Source of the DNA: DAOSWM01 sp035380045
GTDB lineage: Bacteria > Bacteroidota > Bacteroidia > Bacteroidales > Tenuifilaceae
Reading direction: 5' to 3'
Assembly (NCBI GenBank): GCA_035380045.1
Contig: DAOSWM010000003.1
Location: 1 to 64,000 of the forward strand
DNA length: 64,000 nucleotides
Shown piece after piece: positions 15,877-25,800 of this stretch. Both the position numbers and the translations under genes were made by a program. Position 1 is the stretch's first letter, and each line of letters starts with the position of its first letter. The notes below the pieces were generated by a model. The model worked only from the letters and a program-made list of their open reading frames with translations. It did not search any database and had not been told where the DNA came from.

Positions 15877-15884
15877 TAACTTTG
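15877..15884 (+). promoter_or_regulatory. Bacteroidota -7 promoter element
   Basis: TAACTTTG fits TAnnTTTG and lies 18 bases before the GTG start at 15903. A GTTG at 15857-15860 is a possible but too close -33 element. Confidence 0.45.
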
Positions 15885-15902
15885 TAAAAAAACAACAGCA
15901 TA

Positions 15903-16694
15903 GTGAGCCAACAGCGCGTATCGGGTTTTGAAATTTGGATTGAAGAGGTAGCTACCAGCTTCTTTTCATTCTGGAACCGTCATAAAGTAGGCATTCTCGG
16001 AACTGTTGCCCTAAACCTTATACTAGCAATCCTTTTCTTCTTCTTCCAGCTGAAAAGCCGGGCGCACTTACTCGAAACCATGATTTTTGTTGATTTTGAA
16101 AGCGAATACGAAATAGTTCCACCTAAGGTTGAAGAACCACCGGAACCTGTTCTCCCCGACGATGCGGTAAATCCCGACAAGGAGTGGGAAGCCATAAAGA
16201 ACATTGCGGTTGATGCAACCCGAGAGGACTTAAACCCCGACCTTTACGACGAAAAAAACATAAATGCCGATGAGCTTTACCAGGAAGCTCAGCGAGTTCG
16301 AGAACAGATGCAAAGTAACAAGGAGTTATGGGAAGAATCGCTTGGCGACGAGGAAGTAAGCATTCCCAACGTTGAAGAAAAAAACACTGCCCCAAAAAAC
16401 GAAGCTGCATACAAAGGCCCAACCGTAATTAGCTACTACCTCGAAGGCAGAAAAGCGCTGCGGTTGCCAGTTCCTGCCTACAAATGCGAAATGGGCGGAC
16501 AGGTTGTGATTGACATTGAAGTTGATACAAGTGGAAATGTTACAAAAGCGAATATTGATAACGAGAATTCTGTTACCGACGAATGCATCAACTCATCGGC
16601 CATTGAAGCGGCTCTTGCAAGCCGATTTACAGCCACGGCAATAGGGGCTGGAAAGCAGCGTGGGAGTATAACCTACCTGTTTGTTCCGCAGTAG
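15903..16694 (+). CDS. TonB-like energy transducer
   Basis: A 263-residue protein starting with GTG at 15903; there is no nearby ATG in frame. A cytoplasmic N-terminus is followed by a membrane helix at about 30-48 (GILGTVALNLILAILFFFF), a proline- and acid-rich spacer (PPKVEEPPEPVLPDD) and a C-terminal TonB-fold domain. That domain has AYKCEMGGQVVIDIEVD and VTDECINSSAIEAALASRF. The cysteine pair is typical of Bacteroidota TonB-family proteins. TonB links the ExbB/ExbD proton motor to outer-membrane receptors, but no exbBD or receptor genes lie nearby, so the partner is unknown. Confidence 0.8.
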   Translation: MSQQRVSGFEIWIEEVATSFFSFWNRHKVGILGTVALNLILAILFFFFQLKSRAHLLETMIFVDFESEYEIVPPKVEEPPEPVLPDDAVNPDKEWEAIKNIAVDATREDLNPDLYDEKNINADELYQEAQRVREQMQSNKELWEESLGDEEVSIPNVEEKNTAPKNEAAYKGPTVISYYLEGRKALRLPVPAYKCEMGGQVVIDIEVDTSGNVTKANIDNENSVTDECINSSAIEAALASRFTATAIGAGKQRGSITYLFVPQ

Positions 16695-16695
16695 G

Positions 16696-17913
16696 TTAAA
16701 AGGCTGCCATTAGCAGGTTAATATCGCGCGAAGGAATGTTGTAGAGGCTACCCAGGTAGTTGTTGGTTAGTATTCCGTTGTATATGTAAACCCCGTTCCT
16801 TAACCCAATGTCGTCCTTCAAATGCTGTTTCACTCCCCCCATTTCACCAATTTCAGAAAGAAGAGGAGCAACAACATTGCTAATTGCGATAGAAGATGTC
16901 CGCGCTACACGAGCAGTAATATTAGGAACACAGTAGTGAATAACACCATGCTTCACAAAAGCTGGGTTAAGGTGATCTCGTGGTTCTGAGGTTTCGAAGC
17001 ACCCACCCTTATCAATACTTAAATCAACTATTACAGAACCTTTCTTCATTTGCTTCACAAGCTCCTCGGAAATATTGAAACCTCTATTCATTTGCTCAAG
17101 CGAGAGGTTCCCAATCACAACATCGGCGGTTCTGAAAACCCGTTCAAGCACCTGTTGATGGAATATAGATGTGTATAAACGTTGACCCAAAACGTTTTGA
17201 ATTTCAATAAGACTCTTAATGGAGTCGTCGAAAAGTTTCACGTTTGCACCCAAACCTAACGCCGCTCGAGCGGCAAATTCAGCAGCCGTTCCTGCTCCCA
17301 GTATAACAACTTCGGTGGGCGTTATCCCGGTAACGCCACCCAGCATAACTCCTTTCCCGTTATTCACATTGCTTAGATACTCGGCTGCTACCAAAATCGA
17401 AGTGCTACCAGCAATGGAACTCATGGCTCGAACAACAGGAAACGCTCCATCGTTATCCTGAATATTTTCGAATGCGATGGCTGTTACCTTTTTCTGCATA
17501 AAGCTTCGTAAATGCTGGCCTGTGGAATTGTTTAGATGCAGCGAGGAGAATACAACCTGATTCTCCGATAGCAACTCAATTTCAGAAAGTAATAAAGGTG
17601 AAGTTTTAAGAATTATTTGGCTTTTCAGAACTTCTTGTGTAGTATCAACAATAATTCCTCCTCGCTCACTATAATCAGTATCGGAGTAGTTGGTTAGCTT
17701 ACCTGCATCTCTTTCTATCACTACTTCGTGCCCCTGTTTAGCAAGCATTTCAACAGCTTCGGGTGTAAGTGGCACTCTGCTCTCGGTTGTGTCGCTCTCT
17801 CGGGGAATCCCTATGGTAAGCCGCTTATTCTTCTTCCCTACCTCTAGCATTTCCTCCTGAGGCATTAATCCTTTTGATAGTTGAAAATGCTGAGTTGGAT
17901 TGATTCTGCCCAT
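16696..17913 (-). CDS. ald: Alanine dehydrogenase
   Basis: A 405-residue protein of the alanine dehydrogenase/PNT family, which interconverts alanine with pyruvate and ammonia using NAD. The N-terminal domain shows IGIPRESDTTESRVPLTPEA and the V-V-I-E-R-D-A-G segment. The Rossmann fingerprint VVILGAGTAAEFAARAALG is followed by a strand ending in an acidic residue (KLFDDS), as for NAD. The family later shows IVDLSIDKGGCFETSEPR and CVPNITARVARTSS. It is the last gene of the porW-porX-tsaE run, 119 bases after tsaE, and its stop is one base from the stop of the convergent TonB-like gene. Some Bacteroidota homologues differ from classical Ald, so substrate is inferred. Confidence 0.85.
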   Translation of the reverse strand: MGRINPTQHFQLSKGLMPQEEMLEVGKKNKRLTIGIPRESDTTESRVPLTPEAVEMLAKQGHEVVIERDAGKLTNYSDTDYSERGGIIVDTTQEVLKSQIILKTSPLLLSEIELLSENQVVFSSLHLNNSTGQHLRSFMQKKVTAIAFENIQDNDGAFPVVRAMSSIAGSTSILVAAEYLSNVNNGKGVMLGGVTGITPTEVVILGAGTAAEFAARAALGLGANVKLFDDSIKSLIEIQNVLGQRLYTSIFHQQVLERVFRTADVVIGNLSLEQMNRGFNISEELVKQMKKGSVIVDLSIDKGGCFETSEPRDHLNPAFVKHGVIHYCVPNITARVARTSSIAISNVVAPLLSEIGEMGGVKQHLKDDIGLRNGVYIYNGILTNNYLGSLYNIPSRDINLLMAAF

Positions 17914-18032
17914 TGTTTTCGGATTTTAGCATCCTTAAATTTAAGGAGAAATATTGGTTTAGGTTAAAATATTTCAAAAAAACGCACCCACTTTCATTGT
18001 TGAAACTCCTGAAAAGCAGCTCTAACAATCAG

Positions 18033-18458
18033 CTACGTTAAAATACTAAATTTCCTCGCTGAGTTACTAAGCACATCAATTTTAATACGCATAACCCCTT
18101 TTTCAGGGAGTAAACCCTCAATTAGCTCAGGCCATTCAATAAAACAAATACCCTCTGCTGAGTAGAAATACTCCTCGTAACCGAAATCAAAAACCTCCTC
18201 TATTTTGTTAATTCTGTAGAAGTCAAAATGGAAAACAGGAGATCCAGCGGCAGTCATGTACTCGTTAACCAGCGCAAAAGTTGGGCTAACAACCGTGTCG
18301 GTTACTCCCATCTGGATACATATTTCTTGAATTAGAGTTGTTTTGCCGGCTCCCATGCTTCCATAGAAGCATACTATTCGGTTGGAGCCCACGCTGTTTA
18401 GTATTTTTTTTGCAGCAATTCCAATCTCTTTGATTGAATTAATCACAAAGGGTTCCAT
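18033..18458 (-). CDS. tsaE: tRNA t6A modification ATPase TsaE
   Basis: A 141-residue P-loop protein with GSMGAGKTT at residues 33-41, then SPTFALVNEY, HFDFYRI and FIEWPE, the signature order of TsaE. TsaE works with TsaB, TsaC and TsaD to make N6-threonylcarbamoyl-adenosine at position 37 of ANN-decoding tRNAs in the cytoplasm. Its start codon lies one base after the porX stop codon, so translation of the two is probably coupled. Confidence 0.95.
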   Translation of the reverse strand: MEPFVINSIKEIGIAAKKILNSVGSNRIVCFYGSMGAGKTTLIQEICIQMGVTDTVVSPTFALVNEYMTAAGSPVFHFDFYRINKIEEVFDFGYEEYFYSAEGICFIEWPELIEGLLPEKGVMRIKIDVLSNSARKFSILT

Positions 18459-18459
18459 C

Positions 18460-20010
18460 CTAAATAGGTTTAAGTTCTACGTATGGAATCAACATCTCCT
18501 CAAGCGAAACGCCTCCATGCTGAAACGTGTCTCGGTAGTATTTAACATAGTAGTTATAGTTATTAGGGTATGCTAAAAAATCGTTCCCTAGAGCAAAAAT
18601 GAACGAGGAGCTAACGTTAGGTTTTGGTAGATGTGCCTCCTCGGGTTTTCTTATCTCAAAAACCTGCTTGGGGTTATAATTCAAACTTTTACCAAGCTTA
18701 TACCTCAGGTTCGTTGATGTAGCTCTGTCGCCAACAACTTTCACGGGGTTTTGAACCCGAATGGTTCCATGATCGGTTGTAATAACCACCTTCACTTGTT
18801 GGTTAGCCGCATTTTTTAAAAGTTCAAAAAGTTCGGAATGCATAAACCAGCTACGTGTGAGAGAAAGGTAAGCAGCCTCATCAGATGCGAGTTGGCGCAT
18901 CATCTCCATCTCGGTGCGAGCATGCGAAATCATATCAATAAAATTGTATACCAACACGGTTAGGTTATTGTTTAGCACTCCTTTCAGGTTGGTTGCCAGC
19001 TGGGAATCAGAACGAAGCGTCCCGGTTTTCTCGTAATGTACCTTGTAATTCTTTCCAAGCCGCTGAATGTGGCGATGGAGCAATTCCTCCTCGAAAAGGT
19101 TTTTCCCAGCATCCTCTTCGTCAAACACCCAGTGTTCAGGATGAAGGCGCTGAATTTCGTAGGGCATTAACCCTGAGAAAAGAGCGTTTCGGGCATACTG
19201 AGTGGCGGTAGGTAGAATTGAACAAAAAATCCTCTCCTTATCAACCCGAAGGTATGGAGCAATTATGCTCTCAATTGCCTTCCACTGATCGAACCGTAGG
19301 TTGTCGATAAGGATAAACAGGACTTTTTGGCCTGAATCGAGAAGCGGAAAAACGTTTTCTTTGAGGATGTTGTGCGACATGGTTGGCCTACTGGTACAGT
19401 TCGGGTGGAACCAATTTATGTAGTTCGATTTGATAAACTTCCCAAACTCTGTGTTCGCTTCGTTCATTTGCATTGCGAAAATTTCGGCAACACTTGAATC
19501 GCTCGACTCGTTTATCTGCAGGCGCCACTGGCTTAATTTTCTGTATACTTCGCTCCACTCATCGAATGAACTCGCCATGCCTATCTCCATGCCAATTTTG
19601 CTGAAAGCAGTTCGGTAATCAGCGGTGGTTTTCTCGGTAACCAAATCCCGATTGTGAACATGTTTTTTTATTGAGAGGAGTATTTGGTTTGGATTCACCG
19701 GCTTTATAAGGTAATCGGCAATATTGGAGCCAACAGCCTGATCCATGATATTTTCCTCTTCGCTCTTGGTAATCATTACAACAGGAACCGATGGGCAGGC
19801 TACCTTAATTTGAGAAAGTACCTCAAGCCCTGATAGCCCCGGCATATTCTCATCGAGAAAGATTAAATCGTAATCGTTTCTTTTAACCATTTCCATCGCA
19901 TCCTCGCCATTTGTAGCGGCAGAAAGGATGTAGCCCTTCTGTTCAAGAAAAAGGATGTGCGGGCGAAGCAGGTCAATCTCGTCATCAACCCAAAGAATGT
20001 TTACATGCAT
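18460..20010 (-). CDS. porX: PorX, type IX secretion response regulator with PglZ phosphatase domain
   Basis: A 516-residue protein. Residues 1-115 are a receiver domain with Asp9/Asp10, phospho-acceptor Asp53, Thr81 and Lys103. Residues about 225-510 are a PglZ/alkaline-phosphatase-like domain with metal-site residues in FILIDNLRFD (Asp236), LPTATQYARNALF (Thr268/Thr270), VYNFIDMISHAR (Asp359, His363) and TTDHG (Asp413, His414). This architecture defines PorX, which with the kinase PorY controls type IX secretion genes in Porphyromonas gingivalis and has phosphodiesterase activity. The catalytic residues look intact. No PorY kinase is adjacent. It starts 9 bases after porW and overlaps nothing. 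Confidence 0.95.
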   Translation of the reverse strand: MHVNILWVDDEIDLLRPHILFLEQKGYILSAATNGEDAMEMVKRNDYDLIFLDENMPGLSGLEVLSQIKVACPSVPVVMITKSEEENIMDQAVGSNIADYLIKPVNPNQILLSIKKHVHNRDLVTEKTTADYRTAFSKIGMEIGMASSFDEWSEVYRKLSQWRLQINESSDSSVAEIFAMQMNEANTEFGKFIKSNYINWFHPNCTSRPTMSHNILKENVFPLLDSGQKVLFILIDNLRFDQWKAIESIIAPYLRVDKERIFCSILPTATQYARNALFSGLMPYEIQRLHPEHWVFDEEDAGKNLFEEELLHRHIQRLGKNYKVHYEKTGTLRSDSQLATNLKGVLNNNLTVLVYNFIDMISHARTEMEMMRQLASDEAAYLSLTRSWFMHSELFELLKNAANQQVKVVITTDHGTIRVQNPVKVVGDRATSTNLRYKLGKSLNYNPKQVFEIRKPEEAHLPKPNVSSSFIFALGNDFLAYPNNYNYYVKYYRDTFQHGGVSLEEMLIPYVELKPI

Positions 20011-20019
20011 AGGTGTTAG

Positions 20020-22698
20020 CTATTTATAGTTTGCACGGAAAAAGTTAAGGTACCCAACCACCGATTTGTCGTTTATAAACAAATCGAGGTTATCCTGACT
20101 GATTATAAAGAAAGAGAACTCCTCTTTTGGCAAGGTCCCCATTAATCCCTCTTCGGCAGAGGCTTTAATAAAGTAATCCATTGCAACCTTCTTATCCTTG
20201 AAGGATTCGACAGTAATTAGGTCGTAAAACTCCGATAACTCTTTGTTCCCAACGCTGAGGTTTATGTCGAGGAAGTAATCTACGTTAAACGATACGAGGT
20301 TGAATTTTAGCTGATTAATTGGGGAACCTTTAGGAACGACAGCCACGAAAATGTGTTTCCCATTCGGAGGATTGTATGCAACCGTAGGCTCTGCAGGAGT
20401 TGAAACTATAGTGCTATCGGTAGAAACAGGCTCCTGTGCCGATGCCAGCTGAACTTCTCTCTGGTCAAGGTAAGAAACCATTTCTCGGGCTGTTGTGGCA
20501 ACATCGGATTTAGGATGCTGCTCAGCAACACTGTTAAGCTCGTCCCGAAAAGCCGTAAAATCAGCAATTTTACCCACAGTAAGGGCGTAAAGAAAGTGAA
20601 AACGAGGTTCATTTTCAGTTCCCTTGAAATCAACCATTCCTTTCTTCGCTCGGATGGAGGCATTGCGGAATTGTCCCTGCTTGTAAAGGTTATAGGTTTC
20701 TTCGTAGAAGGCATTCTCGACAATATGCTTCTGTCTTAGCTCCTCAACATAATTCGGGTTCGAAAGCATTAGTGCGTATCGGCTATCGGGGTACTTTGAA
20801 AGGATTATACTTTTTGCCTCATCAGCCTTACCGGGCTTATTAATGAACTTACTAACCTGGTAAATATTGTAGAACGACTCAATGGTGTAGAAACTTTCGG
20901 GATATCTTTGGGTAAGTTTTTCGTAAGCATTAATGGCTTCCTCGTAGTCTTTTAGGTCGGTTTCGTAAATTTGTCCAACTCTAAACATGGCTTCTTCAAT
21001 CTGCTTATGTGAAATAAGCTTCATAGAATCGGTCATAGGTAAATCCTGAAGGTAGTATTCCCGCGATTTATTGTCGAGCACCTTCTGTGGAATTCCGCTT
21101 GAATCAGCTGCTTCCTGAGCGATTGTTCCAAAATCAATCACCACCCGTTTATTCTTTCTTCTCCAGTTATCCTCTAACTTTCGCTTTCCCCATTTCATTT
21201 GGAACTCTGACATCCCAAAACTTAGCGCCGACTGATTGTAGAAATACCACTTGCCTCCCTCTGAATTAGGATCCTTCCTCGTTCGCTGGGTTTGCTGAAA
21301 CTGGGAGAACCTATCTTTGTCCTCCTGCTCTTCTCTGCGTAAACGCTCCTCCTCTTCACGAACCTTTTTTATAAGATCTGCAATAATGTTATCGCGCTCC
21401 TTTGGGCTCAAGTCGGCAACTCTCAGTAAGCTGTCCTGATGATTGATTACATTTAAATTTTCAACCAGCTTATTTAAGTTAAGGGTTTTAATCTCGAGAG
21501 CATTATAACCTGGGTATGTAGCATCGAGAGAATTGTATGCGCTATCGTAGTATGCCTGTGCTTTTGTGTATTCGGGTTTCTGAAAAAAGTAATCTGCAAG
21601 GGTTAGGTACGAAATACCTTTCTGCATGCTGTTACTTACACTCGATGCGGCTGATTTCTGGAAGTAGCCAATAGCCTCCTCCATATTTCCGGCAGATCGT
21701 TCAATTTCACCAAGAGTGAAGTAAATTTGATCCAGATAATCGTTGTTCTTCTCATCCTTTGCCATTTTCAGCAGCAGTTTCTTCATATCCTGCCCTTTGC
21801 CCGACATCTGCAGCGTAGCTGCAAGGTTAATCTTAGCGTTGAAGTTCATCTCGTAGGGAGGATTCATTTTTGTAATCCTTTTGAACTCTTTAGCCGCTTT
21901 GCTATAATTTCCCATTTTTTGCTGCAGTTGCGCATTCAGGAAAGTATATCGTAAGCGATGTAACTTATCGGGGGCATTTTTAATTGATTTTTCGAGATGA
22001 GGAAGCATCTCCCCATAATTGTTCTGCCTGAAGTAAAAATCGGCCCAGGTTGACTCAAGCAAATGTGTAAAATACTTGTTCCTCGGGTATTTTCTATTTG
22101 CACTTATAATTCTGAGCCGGTCCTCGGCTCCCACAAAATCGTTATTGGCAATGCTAAGCCTGGCCAACCAAATCTGCGACTCGTACCACATGGGGGTTTC
22201 GGGAAACTGAAGAATAATGTACTCGAAGGTTTGGGTTGCCTCGGGGAAGGCTCCTTTCCATACACGAGCCTTCCCTATGAGCAACCAAGCTTCGCGGGCA
22301 TACTTAACAAACTCTTTCTGATTGTAAAACTTTCTATCCTTACTTGACTGTGAACCTCTTTTCTGCTCGGGTTTTACTGTTATTGAATGGCGGTTAATTA
22401 GGTCTGTACACTTTGTAATGGCTCTGTCCATCTCTCCTCCAACCATGCTCGAAACCTCTTGGTTTCCAAAAAGAAGAACTGGTAGAGGTAGCGTGTAGTT
22501 GAAACTGTATGTGCTGTAAACCTTTTTTGTTGCCTGGTTGTAACTTTCCTTGGCGTTAAAAAAGTAGTTGTACTTTGCGGTAAGGTTATGAAAAGCCCTT
22601 GTGGTAGTAGTGTTCTTCTTTGTGCTACAGGAAACATGCAGCGCAAACACAGCAATAAGCAGGAGAGCAAACCGACTATATTTTTTCAGTGAATTCAT
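20020..22698 (-). CDS. porW: PorW/SprE type IX secretion lipoprotein
   Basis: An 892-residue TPR lipoprotein. The signal has lipobox VSC (Cys25), followed by STKKNTTTTRAFHNLTAKYN and YFFNAKESY, the hallmark start of SprE/PorW. TPR-like repeats follow (PMWYESQIWLARLSIANND, AAKEFKRITKMNPPYEMNF, AIGYFQKSAASSVSNSM), then a charged linker rich in E and R near 430-460 and the motif KWYFYNQSALSFGMSEF at about 475. More TPRs and a C-terminal domain end it. PorW/SprE is needed for type IX secretion and, in Flavobacterium, gliding. It leads the porW-porX-tsaE-ald run. No secreted cargo with a type IX sorting domain is visible in the window. Confidence 0.93.
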   Translation of the reverse strand: MNSLKKYSRFALLLIAVFALHVSCSTKKNTTTTRAFHNLTAKYNYFFNAKESYNQATKKVYSTYSFNYTLPLPVLLFGNQEVSSMVGGEMDRAITKCTDLINRHSITVKPEQKRGSQSSKDRKFYNQKEFVKYAREAWLLIGKARVWKGAFPEATQTFEYIILQFPETPMWYESQIWLARLSIANNDFVGAEDRLRIISANRKYPRNKYFTHLLESTWADFYFRQNNYGEMLPHLEKSIKNAPDKLHRLRYTFLNAQLQQKMGNYSKAAKEFKRITKMNPPYEMNFNAKINLAATLQMSGKGQDMKKLLLKMAKDEKNNDYLDQIYFTLGEIERSAGNMEEAIGYFQKSAASSVSNSMQKGISYLTLADYFFQKPEYTKAQAYYDSAYNSLDATYPGYNALEIKTLNLNKLVENLNVINHQDSLLRVADLSPKERDNIIADLIKKVREEEERLRREEQEDKDRFSQFQQTQRTRKDPNSEGGKWYFYNQSALSFGMSEFQMKWGKRKLEDNWRRKNKRVVIDFGTIAQEAADSSGIPQKVLDNKSREYYLQDLPMTDSMKLISHKQIEEAMFRVGQIYETDLKDYEEAINAYEKLTQRYPESFYTIESFYNIYQVSKFINKPGKADEAKSIILSKYPDSRYALMLSNPNYVEELRQKHIVENAFYEETYNLYKQGQFRNASIRAKKGMVDFKGTENEPRFHFLYALTVGKIADFTAFRDELNSVAEQHPKSDVATTAREMVSYLDQREVQLASAQEPVSTDSTIVSTPAEPTVAYNPPNGKHIFVAVVPKGSPINQLKFNLVSFNVDYFLDINLSVGNKELSEFYDLITVESFKDKKVAMDYFIKASAEEGLMGTLPKEEFSFFIISQDNLDLFINDKSVVGYLNFFRANYK

Positions 22699-22867
22699 TC
22701 AGCAAACTTGGGCTTTTCCAATTTATACCTAACAGAAATTTGGTTAACTTATTATCCATTGTACAAAAAAAGGCACAATAAACAGGGGTACAATATTACA
22801 AAATATATTGCTAACAGGAATAATGTGGCCAATTTGTTTGAGTGTAATGGTTTAGTTTTTAGCTATT

Positions 22868-25800
22868 TTAGAAAAGTGCCCGTGCCTGCATACTCCCCGT
22901 ATGAACAATTTTGCCGCTGTTAAGCATTCGACCAGAATAGGTTAGCTCCATTTCTAGATACCTTGATAGTTTCTGCCGAAACATTGCTTCCCAAACCCAG
23001 TTTGTTCCCGATTGTAACCCTTTCAGCATTTCGTATCCAACCGGAGAATCAGGATTTCCGGTAAAATCAATTTTAACCATCGATATTTTTGATGACACAC
23101 TCGATCTTCCCGGAAACGAGTAGTTTGTTTGCAGAACAATGCTTTGTCCGCTTGACTTCTCCTCTCTTTTTTCACTTTCGGAATTAATGATTTTAAAGAT
23201 TGTTTCCAGCGTTAAATCTTTAATCCCCTCGTATTTAATGCTAATTTGTGGCTCCATGCCAGTTACAGTATAATTTTTCGATTCAAAATACTGCGAAGTG
23301 CTCGCTCGTGAAAATTTGTCGCCTTCAATCCGTGCGGAAAGATTTTTTACAATTCCAAACCACAAAACTAATCTGTGCGAGTTGGTTTCGCTCATCTCAA
23401 ATCCATTGGAAAGCAACGCTTTATTATTACTTTCTGTAAAAATGTATTCCGACCCAATTTTTCTGCTATTCCGGTTAAACGCCAGCGAATTTCGAGCAGA
23501 AGCCGTGTAACTTGTAATGGACGTGTCAATGGCAGATTCCGGGAACGGATTGGCTGAAAGCCAAAAATCTTCAAATCGATTCTTCTGTCGTGCCGAGAAG
23601 GAAGTTTGATTCGATAATTTCCCAATCATGGAAATAAACCCTTCGTTATTTTTAAAAACTGCTGCAGGATTTATATTGCTTCGCAGGTTTACAGCGTTGG
23701 TTTTTACCCGAATGGTATTTGAACCTAGAATATTAATCCGCAGATATTTTGCCTCATCGCTGAAGTTTGCAACCTCAAATTCATCGAGCTCCTTAATTCC
23801 GTTTCCGTTGAAATCTATCCAGGCAAAAACTCCCTGCCCCGCAGGAACCTCAACGTAGTAGTACTCGGTTTTTGGTTCGAGCCCCGAACCCAACTCGTAT
23901 CCTGCTGCAAAAGTCCAAAAACCCTTGAAAAACCGTTTTGAGTATTCCAACCGTCCCAAAAAAGTTTCCTCGTTGGTTTGATTTGTGAAAACTTGAATAT
24001 TTGCCGGAGAATAAACTCTGTATCCTACTGTTGCGTTGATACTCCCAATTTTTTGATTGTTTGTAGAAATTGTTGATGAAATTTCGTTGGACTTTCCAGC
24101 AAGCATAATACTTTGCCCGTAGGGCAGAAAGTCGGAGCGAAGAGTGTACGATAGGTTTGATTTAACCTTTAGTGAATCGCTGGTTCCAACCGATGCTTTT
24201 AGCGAATACCACTGAAAACTTGATGTATGCAAACTGTCGGTTTGCAAAGTTTCGGAAATTTTCTGCTCCGCCTCGGTTTCAATCCCAACCTTCATTTTCC
24301 AAAACGGTTTTTCAACCGTAAACTTTCCTCTCAGAAAACTTGTTGCAAGCATTGAATCTGACGATGATACAAGATATCCGTTCCACGCCATTTTAACACC
24401 ACGAAAGTTTTGCCATCCGTTAAAGCTTCCCCTGTTTCCCGAAAAATTATTTCCAATGGAAAGATTTTCAAAACCCAAATGAACCTGCGATTTTTTTGAA
24501 GATGAATACTCAACCCAACCATTAACCTGCTGCTCGTTTGCTCCGTTAGATACAATTGAAGTTCCCCAGTTTCGTTCAAACTCAACATCCCGGAATCTAT
24601 CAATAAATCTGAAGTTCGATGTTGATTTAAAAATATCAGCGCCAACCAGCCAAACTTTGGTGGAATCGCTTGAAGAAAAATTTTGGTTAAAAGTTGCCTT
24701 AACGGCATGTCCAAAATCATCATCGTTACCGGTTGGCGAAAATGTGTTTAAATCGGTGTTGCTGAGCGCGTAGTTAACCTGAGCAAAGGAACCTTTCCCC
24801 CATTTTTTCGAAATTCCAGCGGTTACCATCTGTTTTTTTGTTGGAGCAATCAACCTTCGCACCGGCTCATAGTTTCCCTGGGGAGCCCCATTTTCGGGCG
24901 CAACCCAACGGTAAACTCGTCCGTTTGCGCTACCAAATTCGGCAACGTAATTACCTTTCCCCTCGCCAACGTACGAAAACTGCACACGGAAATGTGCAAC
25001 TTCTGGATTCACAGAATGCCGGAATATTTGGTAAATTTCACTTCCGGCCAGCGTATCAACTTTTTGATAAAGGATTACGTCGGGATTGAAATCCACAGAA
25101 TCAACCTGCTCAATAAACGCTTGCTGCGTGTTATCGCCAATATTGTAAAGTAGCTCCTTTTGATCCTCGGTTAAATCCTGATCGTATGGTTGATTCTTCG
25201 CATCGCTCTCGGAGTAAACCGAAAAATTCCAGTCAAACTTTTTCCCATGATGCACCACATCAGCAAACGTGTTGAATCGTGCGTAGCTTCGCTCCGAGTA
25301 CTCAAACTCCACAACAATTCTGCTATTTCTATTTATTAAGGTGTTGGGAGTGAAAGTTACTTCGGCCACGTTGTAGTCAATCACGTAATTAGCATCCTCG
25401 CCGCGGGTGAGCATAATCCCATCAACGTAAACTCGCTCGGAACCCGAAATTACGATTATAAAAGTTTCACCATTTGTTCCCTGCAAGCGGTATGGGCCCT
25501 GATTCCCCTCAACTCCCTGAATTTGGTTTCGGGCGAACTTCCCTTTGGCAACCGATGCCGCAGCAGTAACCATTAAGCTATCATCTTTTTCTTTCCCGCT
25601 AACTTTTCCTGAATACGAAAGACCCTGCACGTTCCGTGCAAATTTAAGAATTTGGCTATTGGGGGAAGAAACTAAATCGATATCGCCAGCCTGAACTGCA
25701 AAGTTATCCTTGTAAACTTTTAGGTAGATTCTGTCGAACTCTTCAATTTTTCTCGTATTTCCTTGCGGTTGAAGCGGAACTGCATTATCGGAAATTGCGC

